Positions 38,019-47,741 are shown, counted from the stretch's first letter. The stretch is DNA of 64,000 nucleotides from Citrobacter werkmanii NBRC 105721 (GCA_000759755.1 BBMW01000007.1:186001-250000); one strand, 5' to 3'. A program made the numbers and translations. Notes: generated by a model not told the origin, from the letters alone.

Positions 38019-38291
38019 ATGAAAATCTTTATTACTGACAATGACGGAAATCTGATCCCCATTGATGGAAAAAGTGTTGTCATCGAATTGAATAATGGCA
38101 AAACGATTGAGATCGCCGAGGAATACGGCAGAGATGACATCCCGGAAGGGATCAATCTCTGGGGAGGACGGGAACCATCTCCTTCCCTCCCATTTGAGGA
38201 AATCAAGGCCAGAACTGAAAGCCTCGGCGTTTACCCCATTGCAGCCAATGCTCTACACGTTTTCCCGTACAAAATTTCGTCGAAAAATTGA
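38019..38291 (+). CDS. Small cytoplasmic protein, unknown
   Basis: A 90-residue soluble protein (MKIFITDNDGNLIPIDGKSV) with a strong AGGAG ribosome site. Acidic, no cysteines, no membrane helix. The first part reads like a small beta-sheet domain. Family not recognised. It lies between the divergent EAL gene and the cytochrome gene, with no sign of co-transcription. Confidence 0.7.
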   Translation: MKIFITDNDGNLIPIDGKSVVIELNNGKTIEIAEEYGRDDIPEGINLWGGREPSPSLPFEEIKARTESLGVYPIAANALHVFPYKISSKN

Positions 38292-38440
38292 ATCCTGACA
38301 AACTCGCAATGATCCCCTATCAACTATGCGATCGTTTTACCCGAAATAGAAATAACAAAATCCTAATCTCTTAATGAATATAAGGATTTGTTAAGCTCAA
38401 TACGATACGGTTGCGGTGGCGCATCATTCGAGGAAAAACA

Positions 38441-38980
38441 ATGAGCAGATTCTCAAGACTTCAGATTCACTTGCACTGGCTAACTCTGGTGTTAATCGCG
38501 ATAACCTATGCCACAATGGAATTTCGCGGTTGGTTTCCCAAAGGCAGTGCCTCCTATCTGTTGATGAAAGAAACACACTATAATACAGGGGTATTTGTCT
38601 GGTGTTTAATGATAATACGTTTAATTCTCAAACATAAGTATGAAGATCCAGCTATCACACCTACGCCCCCCCAGTGGCAGAGGATATCAGCCAAATTAAT
38701 GCATATCATGCTCTATGTCTCTTTTCTGGCGCTACCGTTATTAGGTGTCTTGACGATGGCTTACGGTGGAAAGAGTTGGTTTTTTCTAGGTTTAAACATC
38801 CCCTCTTTCGTTCATAGCAATGATGAAATAAAAGCCGTCGTGAAAGCTATTCATGAAACTCTGGCAAATGTAGGCTATTTCTTGATTGCAGCCCATGCTG
38901 GCGCGGCATTATTTCATCACGCCATACAGAAGGACAATACACTTTTAAGAATGATGCCTGAACATAAACATCTGAAATGA
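38441..38980 (+). CDS. Cytochrome b561 family protein
   Basis: A 179-residue membrane cytochrome of the bacterial CybB type. Four helices carry the haem-ligand histidines: H10/H13 in RLQIHLHWLT, another in the second helix (ETHYNTGVFVW), plus HIMLYVSFLALP and the C-terminal AAHAGAALFHH. Expected to move electrons from ubiquinol or handle superoxide, as reported for CybB. The ATG at 38441 follows AGGAAAAAC and starts MSRFSRLQIH, as in the family. Confidence 0.9.
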   Translation: MSRFSRLQIHLHWLTLVLIAITYATMEFRGWFPKGSASYLLMKETHYNTGVFVWCLMIIRLILKHKYEDPAITPTPPQWQRISAKLMHIMLYVSFLALPLLGVLTMAYGGKSWFFLGLNIPSFVHSNDEIKAVVKAIHETLANVGYFLIAAHAGAALFHHAIQKDNTLLRMMPEHKHLK

Positions 38981-39086
38981 TGAGATTAGAAACATAGGCA
39001 CTAAAAAACGTAGAAAGCATTAGTTTATTTGTTATTCACTATAATGCTTATCTTTCTTTCTATCCCCTCATAACATAATCATCCCC

Positions 39087-39117
39087 GGGGGACGTCAATT
39101 CATATTGACGGTCCCCC
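39087..39117 (+). terminator. Terminator after the cytochrome gene
   Basis: Long stem GGGGAC-GTCAAT / ATTGAC-G-GTCCCC with one bulge and a 4-base loop. T-containing sequence follows (CTTGTATAT). Confidence 0.7.
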
Positions 39118-39148
39118 TTGTATATCAGATAAAAACACAGTATAAACA

Positions 39149-39164
39149 CTGTATATCCATACAG
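39149..39164 (+). promoter_or_regulatory. LexA box upstream of the first dinI-like gene
   Basis: CTGT-ATATCCAT-ACAG is an exact match to the CTGT-N8-ACAG SOS box, 17 bases before the start codon, so this gene should be SOS-induced. Confidence 0.9.
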
Positions 39165-39180
39165 ATAAAGGCAAGTGGCA

Positions 39181-39423
39181 ATGTTCGTGGAACTCATTTA
39201 TGACAAAAGGAATTTTGATGGGCTGCTCGGTGCAAAAGAGATCATTTTGGGCGAATTGAGAAAGAGAGTGCACCAGATCTTTCCAGATGCTGATGTCCGG
39301 GTTAAACCGATGCTGACCCTACCAGCAATAAACACTGATGCCAGTAAGCACGAGAAAGAACAGATTAGTCGCACTGTTCAGGAAATGTTTGAAGAAGCCG
39401 ATATGTGGCTGGTCTCAGATTAA
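39181..39423 (+). CDS. DinI-like protein, copy 1
   Basis: An 80-residue member of the DinI family, whose founder binds the RecA filament and modulates UmuD and LexA cleavage. Family pattern: acidic C-terminus [14 protein letters not shown] preceded by [12 protein letters not shown] chose the ATG at 39181 over the GTG at 39175 because the second copy (60578) starts at the same residue. About 85 percent identical to copy 2 but with a short insertion (INTDA). Lies directly under a LexA box. Not next to umuDC here. Confidence 0.9.
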   Translation: MFVELIYDKRNFDGLLGAKEIILGELRKRVHQIFPDADVRVKPMLTLPAINTDASKHEKEQISRTVQEMFEEADMWLVSD

Positions 39424-39823
39424 TTACTCTAATTTGCTGCGACTTAAATCCTTGAAAGATTGTCGGCTACCCGCCGTTATGTTCTGGCATACGACGCAGT
39501 CGCAGCAACACTCATCACTGAGCACATATCATTTGTCCAGTCCGGGTATCTTTGCTTCTGTAGCTTAATTACTCCAGATACCGCAAAATAAACCAAGAAG
39601 AAATAGTATCATGGTGTATTATATCACATAAAATAATAAACAATTACAACTTATAATTCCCAGGAGCCATAGGTACAGCCTGTTGTTTATCATTTCAAAT
39701 ATCACATTATGCTTTCCGCCCCATGTTAATACTGATAGAATATCGAAATATAAAAAACTATGTAAATTTATTACTAATACTTTGGTAGTTTTTTGATAAA
39801 TAAAGAAAATGGGCTGCATATAA
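39424..39823. other. AT-rich intergenic stretch, no gene seen
   Basis: About 400 bases between the dinI-like gene and the htrL-like gene. No open frame with a ribosome site and no RNA I recognise. The AT content increases toward the htrL-like gene, which marks the edge of acquired DNA. Confidence 0.45.
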
Positions 39824-40681
39824 ATGAATACATCTATTACCATCGTTACAGCGTTTTTCGATATAGGACGAGGAAATTGGACGAGTGATAAAGGTTTCTC
39901 TCCTCATTTAGAGAGAACATCTGATACTTACATTGAGTATTTTAAAAATCTGTCTGAATTAGATAATGAGATGGTCATATTTACATCTAGTGATCTTAAA
40001 CCAAAAATAGAAAAAATTAGAAATGGTAAGCGAACTGTTGTAATCTCCTTAGATATCAATAATAAATTCCAACATATTAAAAATAAAATTTCACAGATTC
40101 AGAAAGATGATGAATTTAGAAATAAACTTGAAACTCGCCAACTAATAAACCCAGAATACTGGTCCTCAAACTACGTATTCGTTTGCAATCTAAAATCATA
40201 CTTCGTAAATAAGGCAATAGCGTTAAACCTTGTTAATAATAATATGGTTGCATGGGTTGACTTTGGTTACTGTCGTAATGCAGAAGTCATAAATGGTTTA
40301 TCCCAATGGAATTATCCATTTGATGTAAACAAAGTCAACTTATTTACGGTAAAAAAAGGGTTGACTGTCAAAACGCTTCATCAGGTTTTCGACCACATGA
40401 TTAATAATCGTTCTTATATTATTGGCGGTGCAATTGTTGCAACAAAAAACAAATGGAAGGAATTTTATGAATTGGTTTTCCAGTGCCAAATAAAAACGCT
40501 TAGAAACAATATTGTTGATGATGACCAGGGTATTTTTATAATGTGCTACCATTATAAACCTCAATTAATCAAACTAAATCATCTCGGTAAGAATCGATGG
40601 TTTAATTTGTTTAAACTGTATGGCAAGAATGATTTTAGTTCTTTTTCACGAAGGTTAAAAGTAACACTTATCGGGAAATAA
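39824..40681 (+). CDS. HtrL/YibB-like protein
   Basis: A 285-residue protein whose start, SITIVTAFFDIGRGNW, is the hallmark of the HtrL_YibB family. Members sit in lipopolysaccharide or capsule loci and are thought to be glycosyltransferase-like. Here it is alone. Further conserved stretches are YFKNLSELDNEMVIFTSS and VAWVDFGYCRN. No signal peptide. The coding DNA is very AT-rich, unlike its neighbours, pointing to horizontal transfer. The ribosome site before the ATG is weak. Confidence 0.85.
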   Translation: MNTSITIVTAFFDIGRGNWTSDKGFSPHLERTSDTYIEYFKNLSELDNEMVIFTSSDLKPKIEKIRNGKRTVVISLDINNKFQHIKNKISQIQKDDEFRNKLETRQLINPEYWSSNYVFVCNLKSYFVNKAIALNLVNNNMVAWVDFGYCRNAEVINGLSQWNYPFDVNKVNLFTVKKGLTVKTLHQVFDHMINNRSYIIGGAIVATKNKWKEFYELVFQCQIKTLRNNIVDDDQGIFIMCYHYKPQLIKLNHLGKNRWFNLFKLYGKNDFSSFSRRLKVTLIGK

Positions 40682-40811
40682 GATTAAATTGTAGACATAC
40701 ACAATACCGATAAAGGTAAAGCTGACGTCTACTATGAGCGAAGAGCGGTAATTAAAGGTTTCGAACACTACATAAATTATCACTCTGCTCGGTTCTGTTT
40801 ATCAGTCATGA

Positions 40812-41771
40812 TCAATTAACAGTCAGTCGCAATGCTAATTCTTGCGGGTAGGGATCAAAGTAATTCTGCGTCAGCAGATAATCGTCCGGGTATTCCGCCA
40901 GATAATGTTTCAGCAACGTCACCGGGGCCAGGATGGGCAGTAGTCCTGCGCGGTAATGAAGGATCACCTCGCGCAACTCGCCGCGCTGACGCATTGTTAA
41001 TTGATTATGGAAGTGCCCCTGAATGTGCATAAGCACGTTTGTGTGGTTTTTACGTGAGGCGGGTTTCTTCAGAATTGTCATTAAATTATCCCGGTAAACC
41101 GCAAAGAAAGCCTCCAGATCCTCCCATTCATGCAGTGATGCGACAAATGGGCCAATTTGCCTATATCCGGCCTGATGGTGAGCCAGCAATTGCAATTTAT
41201 AACGGCTATGAAAATCCAGTAGAGCCCGCCGCGTCAGGCCATTTTTGCGCAGCATATTGAGCTCATGTAGGGCGAAAACCCTTTCGACGAAGTTTTCGCG
41301 TAGGACCGGATCGTGCAGCCGCCCGTCTTCTTCTACCGGTAGCCACGGATATTTCTCCATCAGCGCGGCGGTAAACAGTCCCACCCCGTCTTTACGCCCG
41401 CGATTGCCTTTATCGTCATATAAGCGCACACGTTCCATGCCACAACTGGGGGATTTTGCACAGACGATAAAACCGGACAGTGTGTCCAGCCCTGCCAGAT
41501 ACCGCTGGCAGAAGTCAGCCATTTCGTCGGTCACGTCTTCGTGAGGTGCGTGACTAAAACGCATGCGAATATCCCCGACAGTCGTTTGCACCAGGCGCAG
41601 CGCTGGCCGAGGGACAGGCAAACCTATCGCCATCTCCGGGCAAACAGGCTGGAAAGTCACCCACTGGGCTAGTTTCTCCATCGCAAATTCTGCCCGTTTA
41701 TGCCCGCCGTCAAAGCGGACGGCAGATCCCGTTAAACAGCCGCTGATCCCAACGATGGGTTGCATTTTCAT
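40812..41771 (-). CDS. DUF523-DUF1722 fusion protein (YbgA-like)
   Basis: A 319-residue fusion. The N-terminal DUF523 half resembles TudS-type iron-sulfur desulfurases and carries the cysteine motifs SGCL, CPE and CAKSPSCG, which could hold a [4Fe-4S] cluster. The C-terminal half is DUF1722, the E. coli YbgA domain. In E. coli ybgA is paired with the photolyase gene phrB. Last gene of the nine-gene operon, 13 bases after the DUF3833 gene. Its presence supports a light or oxidative theme. Confidence 0.88.
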   Translation of the reverse strand: MKMQPIVGISGCLTGSAVRFDGGHKRAEFAMEKLAQWVTFQPVCPEMAIGLPVPRPALRLVQTTVGDIRMRFSHAPHEDVTDEMADFCQRYLAGLDTLSGFIVCAKSPSCGMERVRLYDDKGNRGRKDGVGLFTAALMEKYPWLPVEEDGRLHDPVLRENFVERVFALHELNMLRKNGLTRRALLDFHSRYKLQLLAHHQAGYRQIGPFVASLHEWEDLEAFFAVYRDNLMTILKKPASRKNHTNVLMHIQGHFHNQLTMRQRGELREVILHYRAGLLPILAPVTLLKHYLAEYPDDYLLTQNYFDPYPQELALRLTVN

Positions 41772-41784
41772 GACCTCTTCCTCA

Positions 41785-42315
41785 CTATCGCGTTTTACGG
41801 GAGAAGAAAAGCGTCACCGTACCGACGGTGAGGCCAAATTTCTTCATCTCCGTTTTATTAAACAGATGGTTAGCATCCTGCATGTACATCCAGTCGTCAA
41901 AATTCAGCAACCAGGTTCTGCCGCTGGCTTTCACATTCATGCTGTAATGCCAGTTGAACGCGTTGCCCGCTGCTTGCCCCTTCGCCACGCCTTCAATGTC
42001 ACCGGCAGTACCTTCGTAACGATCGGCGCTAACTTTACGGATATGCCATACCCGCTGCTGTTTCTCTCCATCGTCGTACACAAAGCGTTCGTTGAGGGTC
42101 AATGTGTCTCCCACCACATCGCCGTTAATATCGACATGGAAGCGACGAAGCTGTTTACCGCTGCGGTCCTGAATCATCCCCCATGCTTGCGTTTCTCCCT
42201 GAAAATACTGAAAGATATCCAGCGTCGGCTGCTGTTGCCGATAGTCGGCAATTTCAGCGCTACAACCAGCCACCTGCATCAGCAAGGGCAGGCTCAGGGC
42301 CAATAAACGTTTCAT
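41785..42315 (-). CDS. DUF3833 lipoprotein
   Basis: A 176-residue envelope lipoprotein with lipobox MQVAGC (C18) after the signal MKRLLALSLPLLMQVAG. The body has the DUF3833 pattern LDIFQYFQGETQAWGMIQDRSGKQLRRF. A lipocalin-like beta-barrel is likely. It overlaps the upstream gene by four bases (ATGA), so translation is coupled. In other bacteria it travels with cfa-like and DUF1365 genes. Confidence 0.88.
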   Translation of the reverse strand: MKRLLALSLPLLMQVAGCSAEIADYRQQQPTLDIFQYFQGETQAWGMIQDRSGKQLRRFHVDINGDVVGDTLTLNERFVYDDGEKQQRVWHIRKVSADRYEGTAGDIEGVAKGQAAGNAFNWHYSMNVKASGRTWLLNFDDWMYMQDANHLFNKTEMKKFGLTVGTVTLFFSRKTR

Positions 42316-42839
42316 TTTTCACCTCCAGTAAGCTGCTGACGCAGCTCAGGATATTGCGTGCGGGAACCCAGCCAGACAGAGAGAAAGTTTTCGCTGAACG
42401 CCGCCGACTGCGGTGGGCCAAGCGGGATAAAGTGCCTTTGAGCCGCTGAAGCGCGATACCAAAACTTCCCCTGCTTATCTTGCAATACAAAAGCCAGTTG
42501 CGTACCTGGCGCGACGTCTGGCCATATCTCACTCAACATGCGAAGCCAGGACTCACTCTGCGCTTCCCGCCCGAGAATACCCTGCGCTCGCCACTGATCG
42601 CGGGTGGCATTAACCAGTTCTTGCCGTTCAATATTGCGCTGATAGGTGATAATCAGTGCTTGATCCTCTTTCAGCCCGCGATAGCGCCCATCCGGCGTGC
42701 GCAGTTGTGAGGTATAGATCGTGAATGGTCCCCAGGAGAGCGTCGCATCGCCGACTTTCCGCCAGCTTAACCAGTCAGCGGCACCGGCAAAAGGCGCCGT
42801 CGCCATGACGCCCAGCAGTATCAATAGGGCAGGTTTCAT
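42312..42839 (-). CDS. Chalcone-isomerase-like exported protein
   Basis: A 175-residue periplasmic protein with signal peptide MKPALLILLGVMATAPFAGA. The mature part (GDATLSWGPFTIYTSQLRTPDG) fits the chalcone-isomerase-like family, whose members bind fatty-acid-like ligands. The true start is 42839, where TAATG overlaps the stop codon of the upstream gene. The longer frame to 43079 is spurious. Confidence 0.82.
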   Translation of the reverse strand: MKPALLILLGVMATAPFAGAADWLSWRKVGDATLSWGPFTIYTSQLRTPDGRYRGLKEDQALIITYQRNIERQELVNATRDQWRAQGILGREAQSESWLRMLSEIWPDVAPGTQLAFVLQDKQGKFWYRASAAQRHFIPLGPPQSAAFSENFLSVWLGSRTQYPELRQQLTGGEK

Positions 42840-43321
42840 TAGTGTTTCCCCATGAAAATATGAAAAAACAGCATCAACACCAGCCAGCCCGCCGCCATTA
42901 AGCCAACAACAATAAATGTTGGTTCCAGAAAAGTAATGGCCCCCAAACGCTCTCCTATCACATAGGCGATCGGCCCACCACCGGTGGCCATTATGGCCAG
43001 CAGCCATCCCGGCAAGGTAGTCGAGCAGGTAAGGTGCGTCCACAGGACAGCGAACATGAGCCAAAGCGCAACCATCCATAACGGCAACAATGCTTCGCCG
43101 TGAAAATTAATCAACCCCGTCAACGCCCACAGCGCATCCAGACCACTACCCACCGCTGCCATCATTAACGCGTACAGACGTTGCGCAGACGGCAGCAAGA
43201 AGCAGGCCAGAATAGCCAGCCCAAGCCATAACGCCAGGCCGCGCTCACGAAATAACACCACCATGAGCCAGTACAGATCGAACCCGACAGCCAGGATAAA
43301 GACCTGTAAATGGCGGTTCAT
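42839..43321 (-). CDS. DUF2878 membrane protein
   Basis: A 160-residue inner-membrane protein with about five helices, family DUF2878, unknown function. It is always found near cfa-like genes in such clusters. It overlaps the methyltransferase gene by four bases and its own stop overlaps the next start. No catalytic residues evident. Confidence 0.85.
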   Translation of the reverse strand: MNRHLQVFILAVGFDLYWLMVVLFRERGLALWLGLAILACFLLPSAQRLYALMMAAVGSGLDALWALTGLINFHGEALLPLWMVALWLMFAVLWTHLTCSTTLPGWLLAIMATGGGPIAYVIGERLGAITFLEPTFIVVGLMAAGWLVLMLFFHIFMGKH

Positions 43322-44538
43322 GGACGTTCCGCCGTCAGTTGCACCACGCTGATCGTGCGGGCGTTAAAACCGGCTTCGCAGTAGCCGAAGTAGTACAGCC
43401 ACATACGGCGAAAACGCTCATCAAATCCCAGTTTTTCAATGTCATGCCAGGCGTGAACAAATCCTTGTCGCCAGTGCGCAAGCGTCCGGGCGTAGTCGGG
43501 CCCCATATCGAACAGATTACGAACCACAAAGTCAGTATGCTTTGTCATCAGGCCGCTCATCGCGGTGATACTGGGTAAAAAGCCCCCTGGAAAGATATAG
43601 CGCTGAATAAAATCAACGCCTTTGCTGTATTCGCGATAGCGCTGATCCTGAATGGTAATGGCCTGAATCGCCAGTTTTCCCCCACGACGCAGTCGCGCCT
43701 GGCAGGTACGGAAAAACGTCGGCAGATAACGCTGACCAACCGCTTCGATCATTTCGACCGACACCAGTTTGTCGAATTCCCCGGTCAGGTCGCGGTAGTC
43801 GCACAGCAGGACGTTGACTCTCTCCTGTAAACCTGCGCGGGCAATCCGCGCTTTCGCCCAGGCAAACTGTTCCTGAGACAGGGTCGTGGTGGTTACACGG
43901 CAACCGTAATGGCGTGCGGCGTATTCCGCCATCGCCCCCCAACCAGTACCAATCTCCAGCAGGTGGTCATTCGCGGTCAGTGCCAGTTGCTCGCAAAGCC
44001 GCGCCATTTTGGCCTGCTGAGCCTGCGCTAAAGACTGCTCGGGGCAGGTGAATAAGGCGCTGGAATAGAGTAAATCCTCATCAAGAAAGTACGCATAAAA
44101 TGCATTACCGAGATCGTAATGCGCGGCAATGTTTTCTTTTGCTTGTTGCCGATGGTTGCGACGCTTCCAGTGACGCAAACGCTCGGCGGGTCGGCCAAGC
44201 AGGCGAAAACCGCTTTCCAGGCGTCCCAGTAGGGTGCTGTTAAGCGCAAATATTTGCAGTAACGGCGTGAGCTGTTGCGTTTCCCACTCTCCGTCCATCC
44301 AGGCCTCAGCCGCCGCAAGACTTCCGCCTTTCAGCACCCGCCAGTACACCGTGGGCGAGAGAATATGTACTTCAGCGCGTAATTCAGCTGAAACATCACC
44401 AAAATGTAAGGTCTGCTCCCCTTCCCGCATCGTGACAGAACCCTGGCGAAGGCCGCTCAGCATGCGGAAAATAAGCCAACGCGCCACACGCAGGTTGCGC
44501 GGAACATCAGGTTCAAGCGCAAAGACGGGATCGGTCAT
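43318..44538 (-). CDS. Cyclopropane-fatty-acid-synthase-like methyltransferase
   Basis: A 406-residue SAM-dependent enzyme that should add a methylene or methyl group to double bonds of phospholipid acyl chains. The SAM-binding motif is [20 protein letters not shown]. Next to it is [10 protein letters not shown], then the catalytic region [24 protein letters not shown]. It differs from the housekeeping Cfa and is the core of the cluster. The product could be cyclopropane or, with the FAD partner, methylated or furan fatty acids. The product chemistry is inference. Confidence 0.9.
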   Translation of the reverse strand: MTDPVFALEPDVPRNLRVARWLIFRMLSGLRQGSVTMREGEQTLHFGDVSAELRAEVHILSPTVYWRVLKGGSLAAAEAWMDGEWETQQLTPLLQIFALNSTLLGRLESGFRLLGRPAERLRHWKRRNHRQQAKENIAAHYDLGNAFYAYFLDEDLLYSSALFTCPEQSLAQAQQAKMARLCEQLALTANDHLLEIGTGWGAMAEYAARHYGCRVTTTTLSQEQFAWAKARIARAGLQERVNVLLCDYRDLTGEFDKLVSVEMIEAVGQRYLPTFFRTCQARLRRGGKLAIQAITIQDQRYREYSKGVDFIQRYIFPGGFLPSITAMSGLMTKHTDFVVRNLFDMGPDYARTLAHWRQGFVHAWHDIEKLGFDERFRRMWLYYFGYCEAGFNARTISVVQLTAERP

Positions 44539-45257
44539 GATCGTTCACTCCTGCTGACGGGATGGTTGTAGAGAGGAACTCGCTTAAGCCACAGTCGTAG
44601 CGCCTGCCAGTAAATCGCGAACACCGTTTTCAGCGTCATTAACGGCAGTCGTAGCAGCAACGCGCGTAAACTCGCCTGCGTCAACGGCTCGCGTTTGAGC
44701 ATCAGGCTGGCATCAAAAATCTTCTCTGCCTGGTGGTTTTCGATATGCATATGCAGCGTTTTACCCGGCGGGTTAAATCGCCAGTGATAGACCATATCCA
44801 TCGGGTTAAACGGCGATACATGGAACGCTTTTTCCAACGGACGCTTTTCCTGTGCGTCTACAGCGTAGTAATGTCGCTCATTCCATGGCGTATTGCGGAC
44901 TTCCGCCAGTACCCAGCGCAGACGCTGTGAACGGTCATAGCAGTAGTAAAAATTGACCGGGTTAAAATGAAAACCGAAATAGCGCAGCTGTGTCAGAAGC
45001 ATTACACGCCCCCCGGGATGTTCGCCCGTCAGGCAGGCAAGCTTATTCAACACGCTCTCTCTTAACGGTGTCCCCAGAGGGTAATCCGCATCATGAAAAG
45101 CTGTCGCGGCGAAGCGATTACGTTTCACGCCTACGCCCGAAAGCTGTGCGAGTTCATCTAAATCGAGCCACGCCATAAACACCTGATAACTAAACTGGTG
45201 TGTTGCTGGCTGGAGGCGGCGATGGCGCAAAACACCGTGGTACAGGCAGCTGTTCAT
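44535..45257 (-). CDS. DUF1365 protein
   Basis: A 240-residue protein of the DUF1365 family with the signature [13 protein letters not shown] and [13 protein letters not shown]. Its partners are nearly always a cfa-like methyltransferase and an FAD amine-oxidase-like protein, so a role in acyl-chain modification is likely. Start at 45257 ([14 protein letters not shown]), one base from the upstream stop codon. The four-base overlap downstream couples it to the methyltransferase. Confidence 0.88.
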   Translation of the reverse strand: MNSCLYHGVLRHRRLQPATHQFSYQVFMAWLDLDELAQLSGVGVKRNRFAATAFHDADYPLGTPLRESVLNKLACLTGEHPGGRVMLLTQLRYFGFHFNPVNFYYCYDRSQRLRWVLAEVRNTPWNERHYYAVDAQEKRPLEKAFHVSPFNPMDMVYHWRFNPPGKTLHMHIENHQAEKIFDASLMLKREPLTQASLRALLLRLPLMTLKTVFAIYWQALRLWLKRVPLYNHPVSRSERS

Positions 45258-45258
45258 C

Positions 45259-46515
45259 TTAGCCCCCCTCTCCTGCGGCAATGCCGTGTACTACATCGAG
45301 CGCGCTGCGCACGCCATCCTCATGAAAGCCGTTGTACCAATAAGCCCCGCAGAACCAGGTCCGACGCAGGCCGTTGATCTCAGTGCGGCGCGCCTGCGCG
45401 CGCCAGCTGTCGGGATTAAACAATGGGTGCTCGTAGACAAAGCGTCGCAAGACGAATCGCTCGTCAATAGGGGTGTCCGGGTTGAGGGTCACGCAGAATA
45501 GCGGGCTTCCTTCGGGTAATCCCTGGAGAATATTCATGTTATAGGTGACACAGGCGCTGGCGCGATCTTGCCCACTCAGGCGGTAATTCCAGCTTGCCCA
45601 CGCGCGTTCGCGTACCGGTAACCAGCGGCGATCGCTGTGCAAAACGACCTCGTTACGCTGCCAGCTAATTGCGCCCAGCACGTCGAGTTCTGCGGTGGTG
45701 GCATCACCAAGCACGACCAGAGCTTGCGAAGAATGACAAGCGAAGATCACCTGATCAAACGTCTGTACTGATCCTGCCAACTGGATTTTGACGCCGCTGT
45801 CGTGACGAATGACCTGCTGAACAGGCGCATTGAGGTGCAATGCCAGACGCTCACCCAGCTTCGCCAGCATAACGCGAATGTACTCGCGCGATCCGCCTGG
45901 GACCACGTACCACTGCGGACGATGCCAGATATCCAGCAGGCCGTGGTGTTCAAAGAAGCGTAAGAACAACGGCAACGGAAAACGGCGCATTTCCTGTAGC
46001 GAAGATGACCAGATGGCTGCGCCCATCGGCAGAATATAATGACGCGCAAAGAACGCGCTGAAATGGTGCTGGTCGAGGAAGGTCTGTAGCGTGGCGTTGG
46101 CATCGACATCATTCAATGCCCGTTTAGCCAGACGATTAAAACGGACAATCTCTTTCATCATTCCCCAAAATGCGGGTTTGAGCAGGTTCTGACGTTGGGC
46201 GAACAAGGAAGTCAGAGTATGACCGCTGTACTCCATACCGCTTTGCGTATTATGCACCGAAAAACTCATCTGCGTTTTTTGCCCCTGGATACCGAGTTCA
46301 CTCAGCAAGCCCATAAAACGCGGATAAGTTCGGTCGTTGTAGACGATAAAGCCGCTATCAATCGCGAAATTCCCCTGTGGAGTCGCTATATCTACCGTCG
46401 CAGTATGGCCGCCAGGGGTCGACGCCGCTTCAAAAAGCGTCACCTGATGATGTCCGGCCAGACGCCAGGCGCAGGTTAATCCGGCAATACCACTGCCAAT
46501 GATAGCAATTTTCAT
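45259..46515 (-). CDS. FAD-dependent amine-oxidase-like desaturase/oxidoreductase
   Basis: A 418-residue flavoenzyme with N-terminal dinucleotide site [17 protein letters not shown] and the second FAD motif near the C-terminus ([20 protein letters not shown]). It belongs to the amine oxidase/phytoene-desaturase type and is likely to oxidise the fatty-acid product or precursor of the adjacent methyltransferase. Four-base overlap with the SDR gene. Confidence 0.9.
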   Translation of the reverse strand: MKIAIIGSGIAGLTCAWRLAGHHQVTLFEAASTPGGHTATVDIATPQGNFAIDSGFIVYNDRTYPRFMGLLSELGIQGQKTQMSFSVHNTQSGMEYSGHTLTSLFAQRQNLLKPAFWGMMKEIVRFNRLAKRALNDVDANATLQTFLDQHHFSAFFARHYILPMGAAIWSSSLQEMRRFPLPLFLRFFEHHGLLDIWHRPQWYVVPGGSREYIRVMLAKLGERLALHLNAPVQQVIRHDSGVKIQLAGSVQTFDQVIFACHSSQALVVLGDATTAELDVLGAISWQRNEVVLHSDRRWLPVRERAWASWNYRLSGQDRASACVTYNMNILQGLPEGSPLFCVTLNPDTPIDERFVLRRFVYEHPLFNPDSWRAQARRTEINGLRRTWFCGAYWYNGFHEDGVRSALDVVHGIAAGEGG

Positions 46516-47231
46516 GAACGCACCATCCTGCGCAGCAACGTGCGCTGGAGACTCTCAGGCAGCACGGCCAACAGACGCAGCAACACGCCAAAACCTGTCG
46601 GGAAGGCAATACTATTTTTTCCTTTCGCCAGGCCACGACGAATAGCCTTCACCGCCTGCTTTACACTCACCTGCCCGGGCATAGGAAAATCGTTTTTACG
46701 GGTAAGCGGGGTATCAACAAATCCTGGCGAAACGACGGTCACGGCAATACCTTTTGGCTCCCAGTCCAGACGCAAACTATTGGCAAACCAGGTTAGCGCG
46801 GCTTTAGACGCACCATAGGCTTCCGCCCGTGGGAACGGCAGCCAGTGCGCCATCGAACTGACCAGCACCACACGGTTACCGGAAGTTAACTGCGGCTGAA
46901 GCGCTGCCAGGCAGTTGATGGGGCCCTGATAATTCGCCGCCATCACCCGTTCAACCTTCCCTGCATCTATCCAGCCGTGGTCGAGATATTCGCAAGTTCC
47001 GGCACAAAGAATAACCAGTTCGGGTTTGCAGTCCGCCAACGCCTGGCGACAGGCGTCCCTGTCTGTCATATCGAACAGGCGTACTGTGATGTTGGCGTGG
47101 GATTGGCGCAGTTGTTCCAGCCTTTCGGGATTGCGGCCACAGGCAATCACGTGACAGCCGTCATCGGCCCATGATTTTGCAAGCCCGGCGCCAATCCCTG
47201 AACTTGCGCCAGTAATGAGGACAGTCATCAT
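46512..47231 (-). CDS. Short-chain dehydrogenase/reductase
   Basis: A 239-residue classical SDR with NAD(P) motif TGASSGIG near residues 7-14, active-site serine in VVLVSSMAHW and YGASK for Tyr and Lys. Predicted to act on an acyl or carbonyl intermediate in the lipid pathway. Two adjacent ATGs exist. The first (47231) overlaps the upstream stop by four bases. Confidence 0.9.
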   Translation of the reverse strand: MMTVLITGASSGIGAGLAKSWADDGCHVIACGRNPERLEQLRQSHANITVRLFDMTDRDACRQALADCKPELVILCAGTCEYLDHGWIDAGKVERVMAANYQGPINCLAALQPQLTSGNRVVLVSSMAHWLPFPRAEAYGASKAALTWFANSLRLDWEPKGIAVTVVSPGFVDTPLTRKNDFPMPGQVSVKQAVKAIRRGLAKGKNSIAFPTGFGVLLRLLAVLPESLQRTLLRRMVRS

Positions 47232-47662
47232 GCGCGCACCCTCCTTTTAACGTGGCGAACGGCCCAACCCAACAGCGGCAGATGCTCATAGAGCATCTCA
47301 CCGGCATCGTAATAATCACGCTGGCGAAAAATCTTCTCGCCATGTGTCTCGACCATTGAACATCCCGGCAAAGATCGTATTTTTCCGCCAGCAATACGCG
47401 GATGCGACCAGTACATTGTCCACGTCACAGCAAACCGCCCGGTCTCACACAGTGGAGGGTCAATGGCAAAACGGCAGGCATTCACATTCGCCAGGAGATG
47501 CGAGAAATAGCGCTGAATGGCAAACAGCCCATTATGTTCCCCGAAGGGATCGACAAGTACCGCGTGCACGTCGTACAAACCGGCAAGCGCGGGGACGGGC
47601 TGGCGATCCAAATTGGCGTAGTAATCCACAAACCTGTCGATAACGGATGGCGGTGCGCGCAT
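47228..47662 (-). CDS. NTF2/SnoaL-like protein, first gene of the lipid operon
   Basis: A 144-residue NTF2-fold protein (VIDRFVDYYANLDRQPVPALAGLYDVHAVLVDPFGEH). Related proteins are ligand-binding or isomerase-like. I chose the ATG at 47662 (MRAPPSVIDRF) because AAGGGTAAGAG lies just upstream. A GTG at 47686 is in frame but would sit within the promoter area. It leads the operon, right under the inverted repeat 47708-47741. Confidence 0.82.
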   Translation of the reverse strand: MRAPPSVIDRFVDYYANLDRQPVPALAGLYDVHAVLVDPFGEHNGLFAIQRYFSHLLANVNACRFAIDPPLCETGRFAVTWTMYWSHPRIAGGKIRSLPGCSMVETHGEKIFRQRDYYDAGEMLYEHLPLLGWAVRHVKRRVRA

Positions 47663-47707
47663 AGCTCTTACCCTTGTGTGAACCACATTACGTAGGCGGT
47701 ATAATTA

Positions 47708-47741
47708 AAACTTACACAAACACTTTAATTTGTCCAAGTTT
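47708..47741 (-). promoter_or_regulatory. MlrA-like operator of the lipid operon
   Basis: On the minus strand, AAACTTGGACA-N12-TGTGTAAGTTT. As I remember it, the MlrA consensus is AAAATTGTACA-N12-TGTACAATTTT, with the same 11-12-11 layout and 9 of 11 and 8 of 11 matches. It lies about 45 bases before the first operon gene and directly downstream of the MerR-type gene. Confidence 0.7.
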
